Below are positions 11,906 through 23,912 of a DNA stretch of 64,000 bases, piece by piece. The first letter of the stretch is position 1. The number at the start of each line of letters is the position of its first letter. The notes below the pieces were generated by a model that saw only the letters and a program-made list of their open reading frames with translations, searched no databases and was not told the origin of the DNA. The position numbers and the translations under genes are program-made. The stretch is from Agroathelia rolfsii (lineage: Eukaryota; Basidiomycota; Agaricomycetes; Amylocorticiales; Amylocorticiaceae): NCBI GenBank assembly GCA_018343915.1, contig JABRWF010000001.1, positions 1,922,001 to 1,986,000 of the forward strand. The letters are read 5' to 3'.

Positions 11906-14760
11906 ATGGCAACCGTGAATCCCTTGAACAAGCGCACACTGTCTCATAGCTCTGTCAGTAGTTCAACAACCACGGCAGCCCCAAAGGCCCATGCTACCCA
12001 AATCTTGCATCCTACTCCTAGTGTTAATCCGGGCTTAAAATCAAGTTCCGATGTGATCCACGAGGAGGCAATATGTCATGGATGGATGCTTAAGAAGAGA
12101 AGGAAAAAGATGCAAGGTATCGCATCCTAGTAATCATTGCTCTGTCAATTATTGCTAACTCGTATGCAGGTTTTGCGAGACGATATTTTGTTCTCGACCG
12201 ATCAGGCGTCCTGTCGTATTCATTTCAACCTGGGGACAATTTCCGTGACCATATTATACTACAGCAAGCTGCTGTGTCTACCATTACAGGCCGGAAGGAC
12301 ATACACGTAGATGGAGAGTTTACCACCTTCCATATAAAGTGTCTTAGCATAGAGGATTTCAACATGTGGATGGCTGCCATTCGGTATGTTTCCTCTTGCC
12401 TTTGAATTCAATCGGCGCTGGATCAATCTGTTAGCCGTTTTACTGCTCAGGGGGACACTCATCGTTCTCAAAGCGTTAGAGGTCGCCCTCGTCTGAATAA
12501 TCTAAACAGAGGAACGGAGATAGTGGAGTCCATGGGTCTAGTATGGGCTTTTGCTCCAGTCTTATGCGCAACGTGAATTCATGATTTTCAAGACTCTCAC
12601 AGCATTTGAATCTGCCCTTAGTGCTATCCCACTTGACGATCCTCTGAAAAAGAAACGCAGCAGATCAAACAACAAACTTGATGCCGAGAGATACAGAGAG
12701 TCTAAAGATGGTCATCATTCCGTTTTTGGTTTGTTTAAGAAGTGTATGGTATTCATATCCCTATTCTCACTATACACACTCACCTAGTTGAAACACAGCC
12801 TCGCCTCATCCGATATCAGAACCTCTGCCTGAAATTGCTGTTACCTCCTCTTTTGATACCATACATCCTGCCAATGTTCAGCGTTTGCGCAGCCTTCTAG
12901 AGACATTGAAATCGCAGCATTCTGATCTCACTCAGTTAGTTCAAGGCTTTATCTCTGCAGAGCCAAGCTCATCTGGTGGTTTAACCCCTCATGGGGGATC
13001 TCCTTTACTTGCTACCATGGAACATAACGAGTACCTAAACGGGAGACGGTCCGCCACGCCTCTCGGTTCAAGGTCTGGATCAATCACACCTCGAAGCCAT
13101 AGTCGTTACTCCGGACAAGCCCTCAACCGTATGACGTCCCTGTCTCGTGCTACCTCGAGGAGAGAGAGTATAGAGACAAATATCAGTGGCGAGAGCGAAT
13201 GGTACGATGCACCTGAAATGATTGGAGAAGAATTCGTGCTCGAAGTACCTAGTCTCGGCGGGGAAGAGGTCACAGATAGTCATATTACGAACGTCACTAA
13301 CGAAACAGAGATATTTGAGGACAACGATGCTACATCAGAAGAGGATTCCGGGGATGAGGCTGGGGAGACCATGGCAGCTAGCCTGCAGACTCATACACGC
13401 AATGCCAGTAGTACCACCGGACAGATTGTCAGACGGACACAACTACCCTCACCTGTAGTAGGAGACGAAGGTAGTCTGTTTGCTGTTCTAAAGAAGAATG
13501 TCGGAAAGGTTAGTATTTGTACTATATCTGATTGGATGACATGTCAAACGCATTTTGTAGGATCTTTCAACTGTATCTTTTCCCGTCACATTCAACGAAC
13601 CCCTCACGCTCCTACAACGACATGCTGAAGAAGTTGAATACTATTCCTTGTTAGATGAAGCAGCGCACTGTAATGACGATCTGGATCGGCTCTGTCTTGT
13701 AACTGCCTTCGCCGTCTCGGGCTACGCCAATACGGCTCATCGTTCCGGTCGTAAAGGATTGTGAGTTTATATTTGTTATCCCATTGGTGGCCGCATGCTA
13801 ATCATTGAGCACCATAGTAATCCCATGTTAGCGGAAACATTCGAGGACAGCCGCATGAAATTCATCGCCGAGAAGGTGTCCCATAATCCGGTCATTATGG
13901 CATACCACGCCGAGGGGGACGGCTGGGAGCTCAGTGCTACCAGTGCCGGCAAGACAAAGTTTTGGGGTAAATCATTGCCTTTATTACCTGCTTGGCCGAT
14001 GCTCATCGGAACTTCATAGGGAAGTCCCTCGAAATCATACCACTCGGTGTAAATCGAGTTTCAATCACCATCCATGGTCGGACCGAACATTACGAATGGT
14101 AATGGAACAGATTTAAGAACATGACGAACCCCTTACTGATCGGTTTGGGCTTCGACCAGGAAACGGCCCTCGTCTTTTATGCGCAATCTCATGGTCGGCC
14201 AAAAATATGTCGAACATGTCGGCAAAATGGTTGTCGAGAATACCACGACAAATATGCGTTGTGTACTCGACTTCAAACAAGCTGGGTACTGGGGCCCGAG
14301 CAATGTCGTGGCCGGCGATGTTCTTGCGGCGGACAACACGGTCTTATCGCACATTGATGGCAAGTGGGATGATCAACTCGCACGCACGTTAGATGTATCA
14401 CAGAAGAATTTACGTGTTCTCTGGAAAGCGACGCCATTCCCACGAGACTGCGAGGCATACTACGGTTTTACGGCGTTTGGGATAACTCTAAACGAGATAA
14501 CTCCAGAGATGAAGCCGAAGCTGCCACCGACTGACTCACGGTTCCGGCCAGACGTCAGGGCGTTGGAAGACGGTAATGTCGACTTGGCAGAAGAGGAGAA
14601 AGTAAGGGTGGAGGAAGAACAAAGAGAAAGAAGGAGAAAAGGTCAAAATGCCGAACCGAAGTGGTTCCGACAGCAAGGAGAGGAGTGGGTGTATACAGGT
14701 GGTTATTGGGAACAACGGGCGAAAGGCTGGGACAGTAGTAACATACAACCATTGTGGTAA
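11906..14760 (+). CDS. Oxysterol-binding protein with PH domain (Osh3-like)
   Basis: Lipid-transfer protein acting at membrane contact sites. The N-terminus is short and Ser/Thr-rich. A PH domain follows (GWMLKKRRKKMQG, ARRYFVLDRSGVLSYSF, ending IEDFNMWMAAIR). After a Ser-rich linker comes an acidic region with EWYDAPE, a FFAT-like motif for binding VAP/Scs2 on the ER. The C-terminal oxysterol-binding domain starts near VSFPVTFNEPLTLLQRHAEE and includes FIAEKVSHNPVIMAYHAEGD, SLEIIPLGVNRVSI, GQKYVEHVGKMVVENT and the acidic C-terminus with PEWFRQQ-like KWFRQQGEEWVYTGGYW. The fingerprint normally written EQVSHHPP reads EKVSHNPV here. The intron 14098-14159 is required to join HYEW to KRPSSFM. 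No GOLD domain is visible upstream, unlike yeast Osh3. Confidence 0.93.
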
Positions 14761-15411
14761 TTGTATGTGTAGGGAAACAGGCCGATAAATTATTGTTTTG
14801 GTATGCTCATGTGTGCTGCTTATGTGATGAACTTGGTCTGTATCCAGAACTTGCATTACATTTGTACTCCGACATCGATCTTCTCGGCATTTTGTCATGA
14901 CCAGCGGGTATAATGATCCACTTTGATACATCGCTATCACTGCCCTTATACGAGCCTCTGTTTGTCGACATAGCAGTACAAATAGTGCCGAGCCAAGATA
15001 TCGAATGGATACAAATATTGCAATACAGAAGTCTAAGTCACGGACATAATAATCTTCAGACCATTGGCATGGCCATACGCTTTTTATAACACAATCATAT
15101 CTATAGCCCATGTGTATCAATGTCTAACCGCTGGCATTCATATTTTGTGATCATATCGAGGAGACACCTCGGTAGTTCACAGTAATCCCAAGTTTCGGCC
15201 TCTCAGATTTTAGCCGTTTTTTGAAGATGTCCTGCATCCGCTAAATGTCCGCATTTTTCCCGTCGTCTAAACACATGGGATGAAATTCAAGCATATTGCC
15301 GATGATTGTCTGCATGTCGAGCATCTTTATGCTGATGGCATATTTCCGTGATTTTCGAGTAGGCCTTTAAAAGAGCTCTGTTATAGGTCGGGTGCGCTTT
15401 AGGCGAGCAAG
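14761..15411. other. Intergenic: no gene seen
   Basis: Between the OSBP 3' end and the CBM1-GH3 gene. An antisense frame at 14536-15120 overlaps the OSBP terminal exon and has no recognisable content. A TTTAAAAG element at about 15366, 45 bp before the next ATG, may be a TATA-like box. Confidence 0.55.
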
Positions 15412-18400
15412 ATGTATTTTCTCCGTCAAATTCTAGCCTATGTACTTGTCTTCGGGGTGGTCGATGTCGTGCTTGCCCAACAGAGCGAATATCAACAAGT
15501 ACGGGTTGCTCTCCCTAGAAGAATTATTTATTAACATCTCGTTCACCTGAATCATGAACAGTGCGGGGGCATTGGCTGGTCCGTAATGCTATCTCTGTAT
15601 GAACCACTTGGCTGATAGTCTTTCAAGGACTGGCGCAACGACCTGTGTTAGTCCATACACATGCCAAGTAATCAATTCTTGTAAGAATTGATCCAGGTAT
15701 TTTATGATATATGCTAACTCTCACAGACTATTATCAATGTCTGCCCTCGTCGAGCTCTGCAACAACTGCTTCAACAACAACTAGTTCTAAGAGCTCGGTT
15801 ACCAGTTCGGCTTCCTCTACCTCTGCTTCAAGTACAAGCACTAGCACAACTTGTAATAGTATAAACATCCAATTCACCAATAATTCTCTAATGGGGTGTA
15901 TTAGTGAATGTTTCACCGGCATGGGCAACGGCTTATGTCAAGGTTCGTCGTGGTCTAGATCTTTACAAGATTTATAACGTATGTTCAAACTAGGCCGAAG
16001 CGGCACTGAGCAAAATGTCACTTCAAGATAAGGTCAACGTGGTCACCGGTAAATTTGAATGCTATGTTTATCTGAATTCAACCTTATGCCCTTTTTAGGT
16101 ATAGGATGGATGAATGGTTGTTGCTTCTTCAAGTTACAAAATGAAATATTGTTCTAATCGGGGGGGACAGGAAATTGCGTTGGTAATACGCCGCCTGTGT
16201 CTTCAATCAACTATCCTGGACTGTGTCTCGAAGGTGTGATCCGCATGCCAACTTCATAGGTTCTAATCCAACTATTTTCTACAGATAGTCCCCTTGGCGT
16301 TCGGTATGCGGACTATGTCTCTGCCTTCCCTGCGTAAGTTAATCCCAACTCTATCGATTGACGAGAAGAGACTCAAACCGGATTCAGGGGAATTACAGTA
16401 GCATCTACGTAGGTTTTTTCCCTTTGGATGTGTGTCCTATCTTCGTCTGAATGCTAGTCAATGCAGCTGGAATCGTACTCTCATGTACAATCGTGGTGTA
16501 GCCTTGGGTCAAGAATTTAGGGGGAAAGGTGCGCCGCTTCGCTATCAGCACATTTCTTAGACTTACTTGAGCAGGTGTGAATGTCGCTTTGGGCCCAATG
16601 ATGTGAGTTATTCGATGTCTGATACGCTGTGTATTAAACTTAGTGTCCCAGGAATATTATGCGCGCACCCGCTGCGGGGAGAAACTGGGAAGGGTATGAA
16701 CAATCAATTTCCTGGCTTTCAGCAACTCGCCATACATTTATTTAATGTATATCCCAATTGTAGGTTTGGTGGAGATCCATATCTCTCTGGAGAAGGGGCC
16801 TATCAAACCATTACAGGCATACAATCAACCGGCGTACAAGCAGTGGCAAAACATTATATTAACAAGTTCGTGGACTTGTTTTTTTTATATGATCACAGGG
16901 CTGATATGGTTCTCATTCAAGCGAACAAGAACATTATCGTACAAGCAGCTCTTCCAATGTTGATGATCGCACCGTAGGAATCAAAACTCCTGTAATTTTC
17001 TTTTAATTCAAGCTGATCAAACTACTTTAGCAACATGAAATATATTTATATCCTGTGGGTTGTTGCATATACTTTCCGAAATCATTTAAAACTAACATCC
17101 AAGAAGTTTATGCGCAGCGTTCAGGCAAATGTGGCTTCTGTCATGTGCTCTTATAGTCAGTTCAGCCATCTTCTTTGCATAATCGATAATATTGACGATT
17201 AGTGTTTTAGACCAAAGTAGGTCAATTCCGACAGTGATTCACCTAGGATTTAACGAAATGAAAATAATTGATAATTTTCCTAGTCAACGGGACCTTTGCT
17301 TGTTCCAATAGCGGGACTCTCAACGGTTTAATGAAAGGAGAACTGGGTTTTCAGGGATGTGCGTATTATTCTGGCCAACCTGAGAGCACATTATAGTAAC
17401 TGGGTTATAGACATAATGTCTGACTGGCAGGCCACTCACGCAACATCGGATGCAGTAGCGGGTCTCGACGTGAGCTTATTCATGTAAGCCATAACCACAA
17501 AATTAAGTGTAATCAATCTTCTCTTTAGATGACTATGCCCGGAGACGAAACATTTGGTACGTCTTCCGTTCAATGATCTTACCTATACTGAAGATCTCAA
17601 GGAATTTTCTGATCGATATAGGCAGTGGCAACAGGTACTAGCTAATCTCATCCCCAGATCCTCAATTTTACTCAATTTCGGGATAGTTACTTCGGCAGCA
17701 ATCTAATTTCCGCTGTTAACGCTGGGACCGTTCCTCAGAGTCGTGTCGATGTGTGTCTAATGGTTTTCATAATTCAGAATGACATTCACGAACTCAATTA
17801 CTATTCACAGGATATGACAAGGCGCATATTAGCTGCCTGGTATTTTGAATGATTTATCTGTTCATGTGCTTTCCTCACTTGGTGAATAGGTATTTGCTTG
17901 GTCAAGACTCAGGATATCCAGCAGTCAACTTCGATGCCTGGAACTTAAATGCTGCTGTGAACACCCATGTTAATGTACAAGGCAACCATGCCTCGTACGT
18001 CCATAGTTCACCGCTTCGATTGTTTAGAGAAAAATTAAAAATTACAACATCACAGCCTGATTCGACAGATCGGTGCAGCAGGGACGGTCCTCTTAAAAAA
18101 TAACAACAATGCTCTTCCTCTTAAAAAGCCAAAGTCGATTGGTGTCATTGGGAATGGCGCTGGCAACAGTAGTCTCGGCCCGAACGGATATACTGATCGT
18201 GGCGGAGATGATGGTGTATTGGCTATGGGCTGGGGCAGTGGCACCGACAATTTCCCATATCTGGTTGCACCAGTCGATGCGATCACTTCCCGTGCTTCAC
18301 AGGACGGCACAACAGTGACATCGTCGCTCAGTGATACTGATTTAACTGGCGCAACCAATGCAGCCAAAGGAAAATCAGTGGCTTTTGTATTTATTACAGC

Positions 18401-19842
18401 GGATTCAGGTGAGATTTAGTCATTTTAACAAAGGAAAGCCATCTATATCTTTCTGTTCCCACTCAGGCGAGGGCTACATTACCGTCGAAGGGAATGCAGG
18501 CGATCGTAATAATCTAAACGCTTGGCATAGCGGGGTGAGCTAATTTTTACAATACCAGAATTCCTGGTTACTGAATCTGAATATACTACCTTTTCTTAGG
18601 ATGCCCTGGTTGAACAGGTTGCTGCTGCCAATAACAATACTATTGTTGTTGTCAATAGTGTCGGACCTATTGTTATGGAGAATTGGATAGAAAACCCTAA
18701 CGGTAAATAATAATCAATTTTTATACGCATGTACTGAGCTTTGACTATTCTTAGTGACTGCTGTCGTAAGTCAGATTTAGATAATACTTTTCTAGTCTCT
18801 GATGTACTTTAAGGTCTGGTCTAACCTGCCGGGACAAGAAGCAGGTTCGTCAATCTTTAGAATACAAGCATGCCTTGGCTAATATATCATTAGGCAACTC
18901 TCTGGTCGATGTCATTTATGGCGCATATAATCCTAGGTTTGTTCACCCCATGTAGTCTCAGTGGTTGACAGATCTAACCATTTTTTCAGCGGTCGTTTGC
19001 CTTATACCATTGGGAAGTTTTGTTTTTCGTTTGTGTTTTGGGTGAGAGCACTAACACCAGGCATACAGGCAAGAGTATTAGCGATTATTCCGCTCAAGTG
19101 ATATACTCCTCCAGCGCATCAATAGTGCCTATTAATTATTCAGAAGGAATATTTGTTGACTATCGGCATTTCGATCAGGTATTAATCTGCTGCAACCTAT
19201 GTTCATCCGCTAATATTAATATCCACATAGGCTGGTATAACACCCAGATTTGAATTCGGTTATGGTGAACAGTCATAGATTATCTTGAGTTATTTTTCGT
19301 AGCTGACGAACCTGTTTTAGGCCTTTCGTACACAACCTTCCACTATTCAAATTTGTCTGTCTCTGGAAGCACGTCGGGAGGAACATACCCACTTGGCCCC
19401 GGCTCCTCTCTCGATCCTTATCTCCATGACACAGTTGTAACCGTCAGCTTCACGCTAACCAACAATGGGACTATTGCTGGAACTGAGGTGAGCCCAATCA
19501 CCAACTTTTAAATCACCATCACTAAAGTGTATCAATTATAGATACCACAACTCTACACATCACCCCCAGCTTCAGCTAATGCTGCACCATTCAACTTGCA
19601 TGGGTTTGATAGTATCTACCTTGCCCCCGGTGCTAGTCAAACCGTGACTTTTTCATTGTCCCGTCTGGACTTTTCGATTTGGGATGTCGTACATCAGAAG
19701 TGGAGCATTCCAAGTGGTTCTACAGGTACGTAGTGTGTTTTAATATATCTCGTTGACTCGATATTAATGAGACGAAAATTCAGGCATTTCCGTCGGAGCC
19801 AGCAGTCGTGATATACGTCTCACTGGAAGTATTGTTAATTAA
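15412..19842 (+). CDS. Secreted GH3 beta-glucosidase with N-terminal CBM1
   Basis: Cellulose-binding extracellular beta-glucosidase. The first exon (15412-15498) is a signal peptide, MYFLRQILAYVLVFGVVDVV, then AQQSEYQQ. The next exons spell a fungal CBM1: CGGIGW, ATTCVSPYTCQ and YYQCLP, with the family's conserved Cys and aromatic residues. A Ser/Thr linker of about 40 residues (15745-15855) follows. The GH3 catalytic part has FGGDPYLSGEGAYQTITGIQ, GVQAVAKHYI, then a spliced FQGYIMSDWQATH with the nucleophile Asp, and GLDMTMPGD. The C-terminal half contains FEFGYG, LSYTTFHYSNL and ends GISVGASSRDIRLTGSIVN. More than 20 introns; internal exon borders are inferred, so residue counts are approximate. 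It is convergent in function with, but clearly diverged from, the GH3 gene at 4.4-8.7 kb. Confidence 0.93.
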
Positions 19843-20177
19843 TTCCTAACAAGTCTAGCCATAGTTATGGTGTTAGGAAAGATGGGCCATGCTGTATTAT
19901 ATTAAGTGGATACTGTGTGTACTTTGTAAAGGAACATCAATGAATTTGGGGCCAACTCTTGCACCAACTTATCGTCCACTAGTTTGTGCCACTGGTCGGA
20001 CAGTGCGGGTAATGGGAAGTTCGGCCGATATTCTCCGATCCAATCCAAATGTCGAAATTATGACTAGAACAAACTTCCAGTTATAGCACTTCTAAGCCGT
20101 TACGATATATTTCTCTTGCTTACCATTAGGCTTGCCTTGTAGCTTGAAGTGTAAAGTCCACCTTATTGGGCACGGAG
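19843..20177. other. Intergenic: no gene seen
   Basis: 335 bp between the stop of the CBM1-GH3 gene and the aconitase start. No coding signal or clear motif was found; it should hold the 3' UTR of one gene and the promoter of the next. Confidence 0.55.
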
Positions 20178-23100
20178 ATGCTTTCTAGCTCTGCAAATGC
20201 CCTTAAGGCAACTTCAAGGCGACTAGGAGCTTCTCACACGAGTAGGGCATTGGCTACTCATGCAACGCCGGTGGAAAAAGATTGCACTTCCATTACCCCA
20301 CCATACTCTCAGCTCCTACAAAACCTCGCGCGTGTTCGCAAAATCCTCAACAACCGACCCCTGTCTCTTGCAGAGAAGATTCTATACAGTCACTTGTACA
20401 ATCCGGAGAAGGACTTGAGCAATGGCGGAAAAATTAGAGGCGAAAGCTATCTTCAATTGAGACCGGAGAGGGTAGCTATGCAGGATGCATCTGCTCAGTA
20501 AGTAGCTTCAGTAAACCTAGTGTTTTCCATCCATATAAACTGACAACTTCTAGAATGGCATTGTAGGTACTCCAATGTATCTAGATAACACACCTATTGA
20601 CGATTGTTAGGCTTCAGTTCATGAGTGCTGGCTTGGAACGTTGCGCCGTCCCGACCAGTATTCACTGCGACCACTTGATCCAAGCTTTCGAGGGTGCCGA
20701 GACGGACTTGCAGGTAAGAGCAACAGGCACAATACTCATAAGTTTGTACTGAAAATTTGGCAGCGCTCTCTCGTCACTAATCAAGAGGTTTTCGATTTTC
20801 TGGAAAGCGCTGCAAGGAAGTACGGTATTGAATTCTGGAGGCCTGGTTCTGGGATCATACACCAAATCGTTCTGGAGAATTATGCGGCTCCTGGAATGTT
20901 GATGTATGTCTATTGCTTCTCCAAGAATGCGAGATGCTGACACGTATCACAGGCTTGGAACTGACTCCCATACTCCTAATGCTGGTGGCCTTGGTATGTT
21001 GGCTATTGGTGTTGGTGGTGCCGACGCTGTTGGTGAGGATTAATTTATTGACGAATTTTATTGACCCATCTAACGAGATCTCATAGATGCGATGACTGGA
21101 ACACCATGGGAACTAAAGGCTCCTGAGATTATTGGTATGGCAAAATTTCATAGTCATGTATGCATACTGTATGACAATCTGGAATAGGTATACATCTCAA
21201 GGGCAAACTTAACGGATGGGCGACCCCAAAAGATCTCATCTTACATCTGGCTGGAAAGCTCACCGTTCGTGGCGGTACTGGGCGCATCTTGGAATACTAC
21301 GGGGCTGGCGTAGAAAATCAATCATGCACTGGTACGTCTCTGTTAGGTAATTGAGCTTGTAAATGTTGCTTAGCCTTTGAAGGTTTGGCTACCATTGCGA
21401 ACATGGGAGCCGAAGTCGGAGCCACCACTTCTACATTCCCATACTCGGGGAATATGCGCAAATACCTCTATGCTACCGGCCGGGCTCCTGTAGCTCGAGC
21501 CGCCGACGAGGCTGCTAAGAACGGCTTCCTCAGCGCGGATCATGGTGTTGAATATGATGAACACATTGAAATCGTGGGACACAGATAATAAAACCTTGTT
21601 GCATCGAAACTTAAACCCTCTCCATAGGATCTGTCTCAACTTGAACCAACTATCAACGGTCCTTTCACTCCGGATTTGGCTACTCCTATCTCCAAGTTTG
21701 CGTCTACGGTTTCTGAACAAGGTTGGAAAGACGAATTCTCCGCTGGCTTGATTGGATCCTGCACCAACAGCTCCTATGAGGACATGGTTAGTAAATCTAA
21801 TTCCCAATCATGTGCGGCATAGACTCATCTCGTCAAGACAAGCGTAGCCGATCTGGCAAGACAGGCCAAGGCAGTAGGTCTCAAGACTAAGGTACGGTAT
21901 GGTGTCATCTTCAAGAGCTACAGTTAACTGAACTTCCATTCAGGTCCCATTCTTGTGCACTCCTGGTACAGCTTTACTAGTATCGTCTCGAAGAACATCG
22001 ATTTACTCTTAACAGGTTCTGAACAGATTCGTGCAACAATGGAGCGTGATCAAGTGACAAACGTCCTAGAGGATGTCGGTGGTCTCGTTCTGGCTAACGC
22101 GTGTGGACCGTGTATTGGACAAGTATGTTTACCGAACGCATATGGTGACTAGATTCTAACACTTATCTTCAGTGGAAACGTGAAGACAAGAAAGATGAGG
22201 AAAACGCCATTCTCACTTCTTTCAATCGGTGGGTCAATCTTCACGTTTGCCTGCCCCCACATGCCCCTAATAAAAACCGCAAATAGTAACTTCAAGTCGC
22301 GGAACGATGGCAATCGTCTTACTATGAACTTTTTGGCTTCTCCGACTATTGTAACCGCCATGGCATTCTCTGGCAAGCTATCGTTCAATCCCGCTACGGA
22401 TTCGATCACCTTGCCCTCAGGAAAACAATTCAAGTTTGCTCCCCCGCGCGGCCAAGATCTCCCTTCGGAAGGATTTACTGCAGGAAGGACACAATATTAC
22501 CCTGAGCCCTCACCGGCACCCCAGCCTGAGACGGAAGTCATCATCAAGAAAGATTCCCAGCGCTTGGAGCTCTTGGAGCCTTTCACCAGCAATTTCGGCA
22601 GGAAGGGGTCTGAGCTGCCGAAGTCGAAGGTGTTGATGCGTGTCCGGGGCAAGTGCACTACCGATCACATATCCGCTGCCGTGAGTCTTTGAAGCTTTTG
22701 GTTGTTACGGAATCTACTCATCATATGACATTACAGGGCCCATGGTTGAAATACAAAGGCCATTTGACCAATATTTCTGAAAACCTTCGTACGTCATTTC
22801 ATTATCTGTTTTGGCAGCAGAGTGTTTACCAATAATTATACAGTCATCACGGTATATCATGGATTCAAGTAACGCAGGGTTGGAGAGCTGACCTCCACTT
22901 TTCAGGCTATCAACGATGAAGGAGGCGAGATGAATGTTGCATTTGATCACGAGCACGATGCTTCTGAGAGCAAGACCGATACCATTCCTGGAATTGCCAA
23001 ACGGTTCAAGGCCCGTCAACAGCCCTGGGTGCTTGTTGTGGACGAGAACTACGGTGAAGGAAGTGCTCGAGAACATGCTGCTCTACAGCCGCGATTCTAT

Positions 23101-23523
23101 GGTAAGATTGCCAAGTTTTGCGTTTTTCTTGGTTCATGATTACTCATGTGTTCATTAGGTTGCTCTGCGATCATTGCACGCTCATTCGCTCGTATCCATG
23201 AAACAAACCTCAAGGTGAGATTTTTTTGAGATTCGCAATAAAACACATATTCAAGTCCTCTTCAGAAACAAGGTGTGCTCCCCCTCTGGTTCGTCAATAA
23301 GGAAGATTACTCCCGGATCAATTCTGGTGACTCCATCGAGACCGTTGGCTTAGCCGACGTCTTCGCTGGCAAACCTGACGCATCCATCAAACTCGTAGTC
23401 ACTCAGCGCGATGGAACAGTGTTCGATATCCCCGTGAAGCACACGCTGTCTGCTGATCAGTTGAAGTGGTTAGCAGCTGGCTCGGCACTAAACCATATCC
23501 GCTCGCAGATGTCTGCACCTTGA
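20178..23523 (+). CDS. ACO2: Aconitate hydratase, mitochondrial, ACO2-type paralogue
   Basis: 4Fe-4S hydro-lyase. The start at 20178 gives a basic, Ser-rich presequence ([20 protein letters not shown]) typical of mitochondrial import. The body follows aconitase order: [91 protein letters not shown], cluster ligands in [11 protein letters not shown] and [10 protein letters not shown], and the C-terminal swivel with [34 protein letters not shown]. All three cluster Cys are present. The YSHL...KDLSNGGK insert and [16 protein letters not shown] favour the second fungal aconitase group (yeast Aco2, Aspergillus AcoB-like) over the TCA enzyme Aco1. Yeast Aco2 has been linked to the homocitrate-to-homoaconitate step of lysine synthesis; that role is inferred here. 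About 12 introns. Confidence 0.9.
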
Positions 23524-23912
23524 AAAGTATTTCCAAATCTACCGAACAAAACCTAGTACATGTAATTAGATTTTCTTTTTAAATGGAACCCATCTGGAAC
23601 TGCTGTGTATGTATGCCATGTTCGGGACCAGTTATAACAAAGCTTAAGTACCAAAGATAGATCGGATAGATGTGATGCAACGCCAGAGGTCACTTTCCTG
23701 AACAGGCAGTTTTGGTTTTGCTTGGTTTTGCTTGTCCTTGTTTGTTCAATGCAATCACATGCCTAATGTGGTCACTACCACAACAGGCAATTATCATTGG
23801 GACTAATCAGGCGCGTCTTGTGGTGGTTCACATTGGAAATTATAAGTGTTATTATGACCGTGCCCACAGGGACGCCTTTCCCATACCTTCGTCTCATCCC
23901 CGCCTCCCCATC
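23524..23912. other. Intergenic: aconitase 3' flank
   Basis: 389 bp between the aconitase stop and the first plausible ATG of the kinase-like gene. A frame is open through the second half but its residues look non-coding (Cys- and Trp-rich, no motif). Confidence 0.5.

Noticed and set aside
14536..15120. A 194-codon minus-strand frame
   Set aside because: Overlaps the terminal exon of the OSBP gene in antisense and then non-coding flank; residues are Cys/His/Tyr-rich with no motif.
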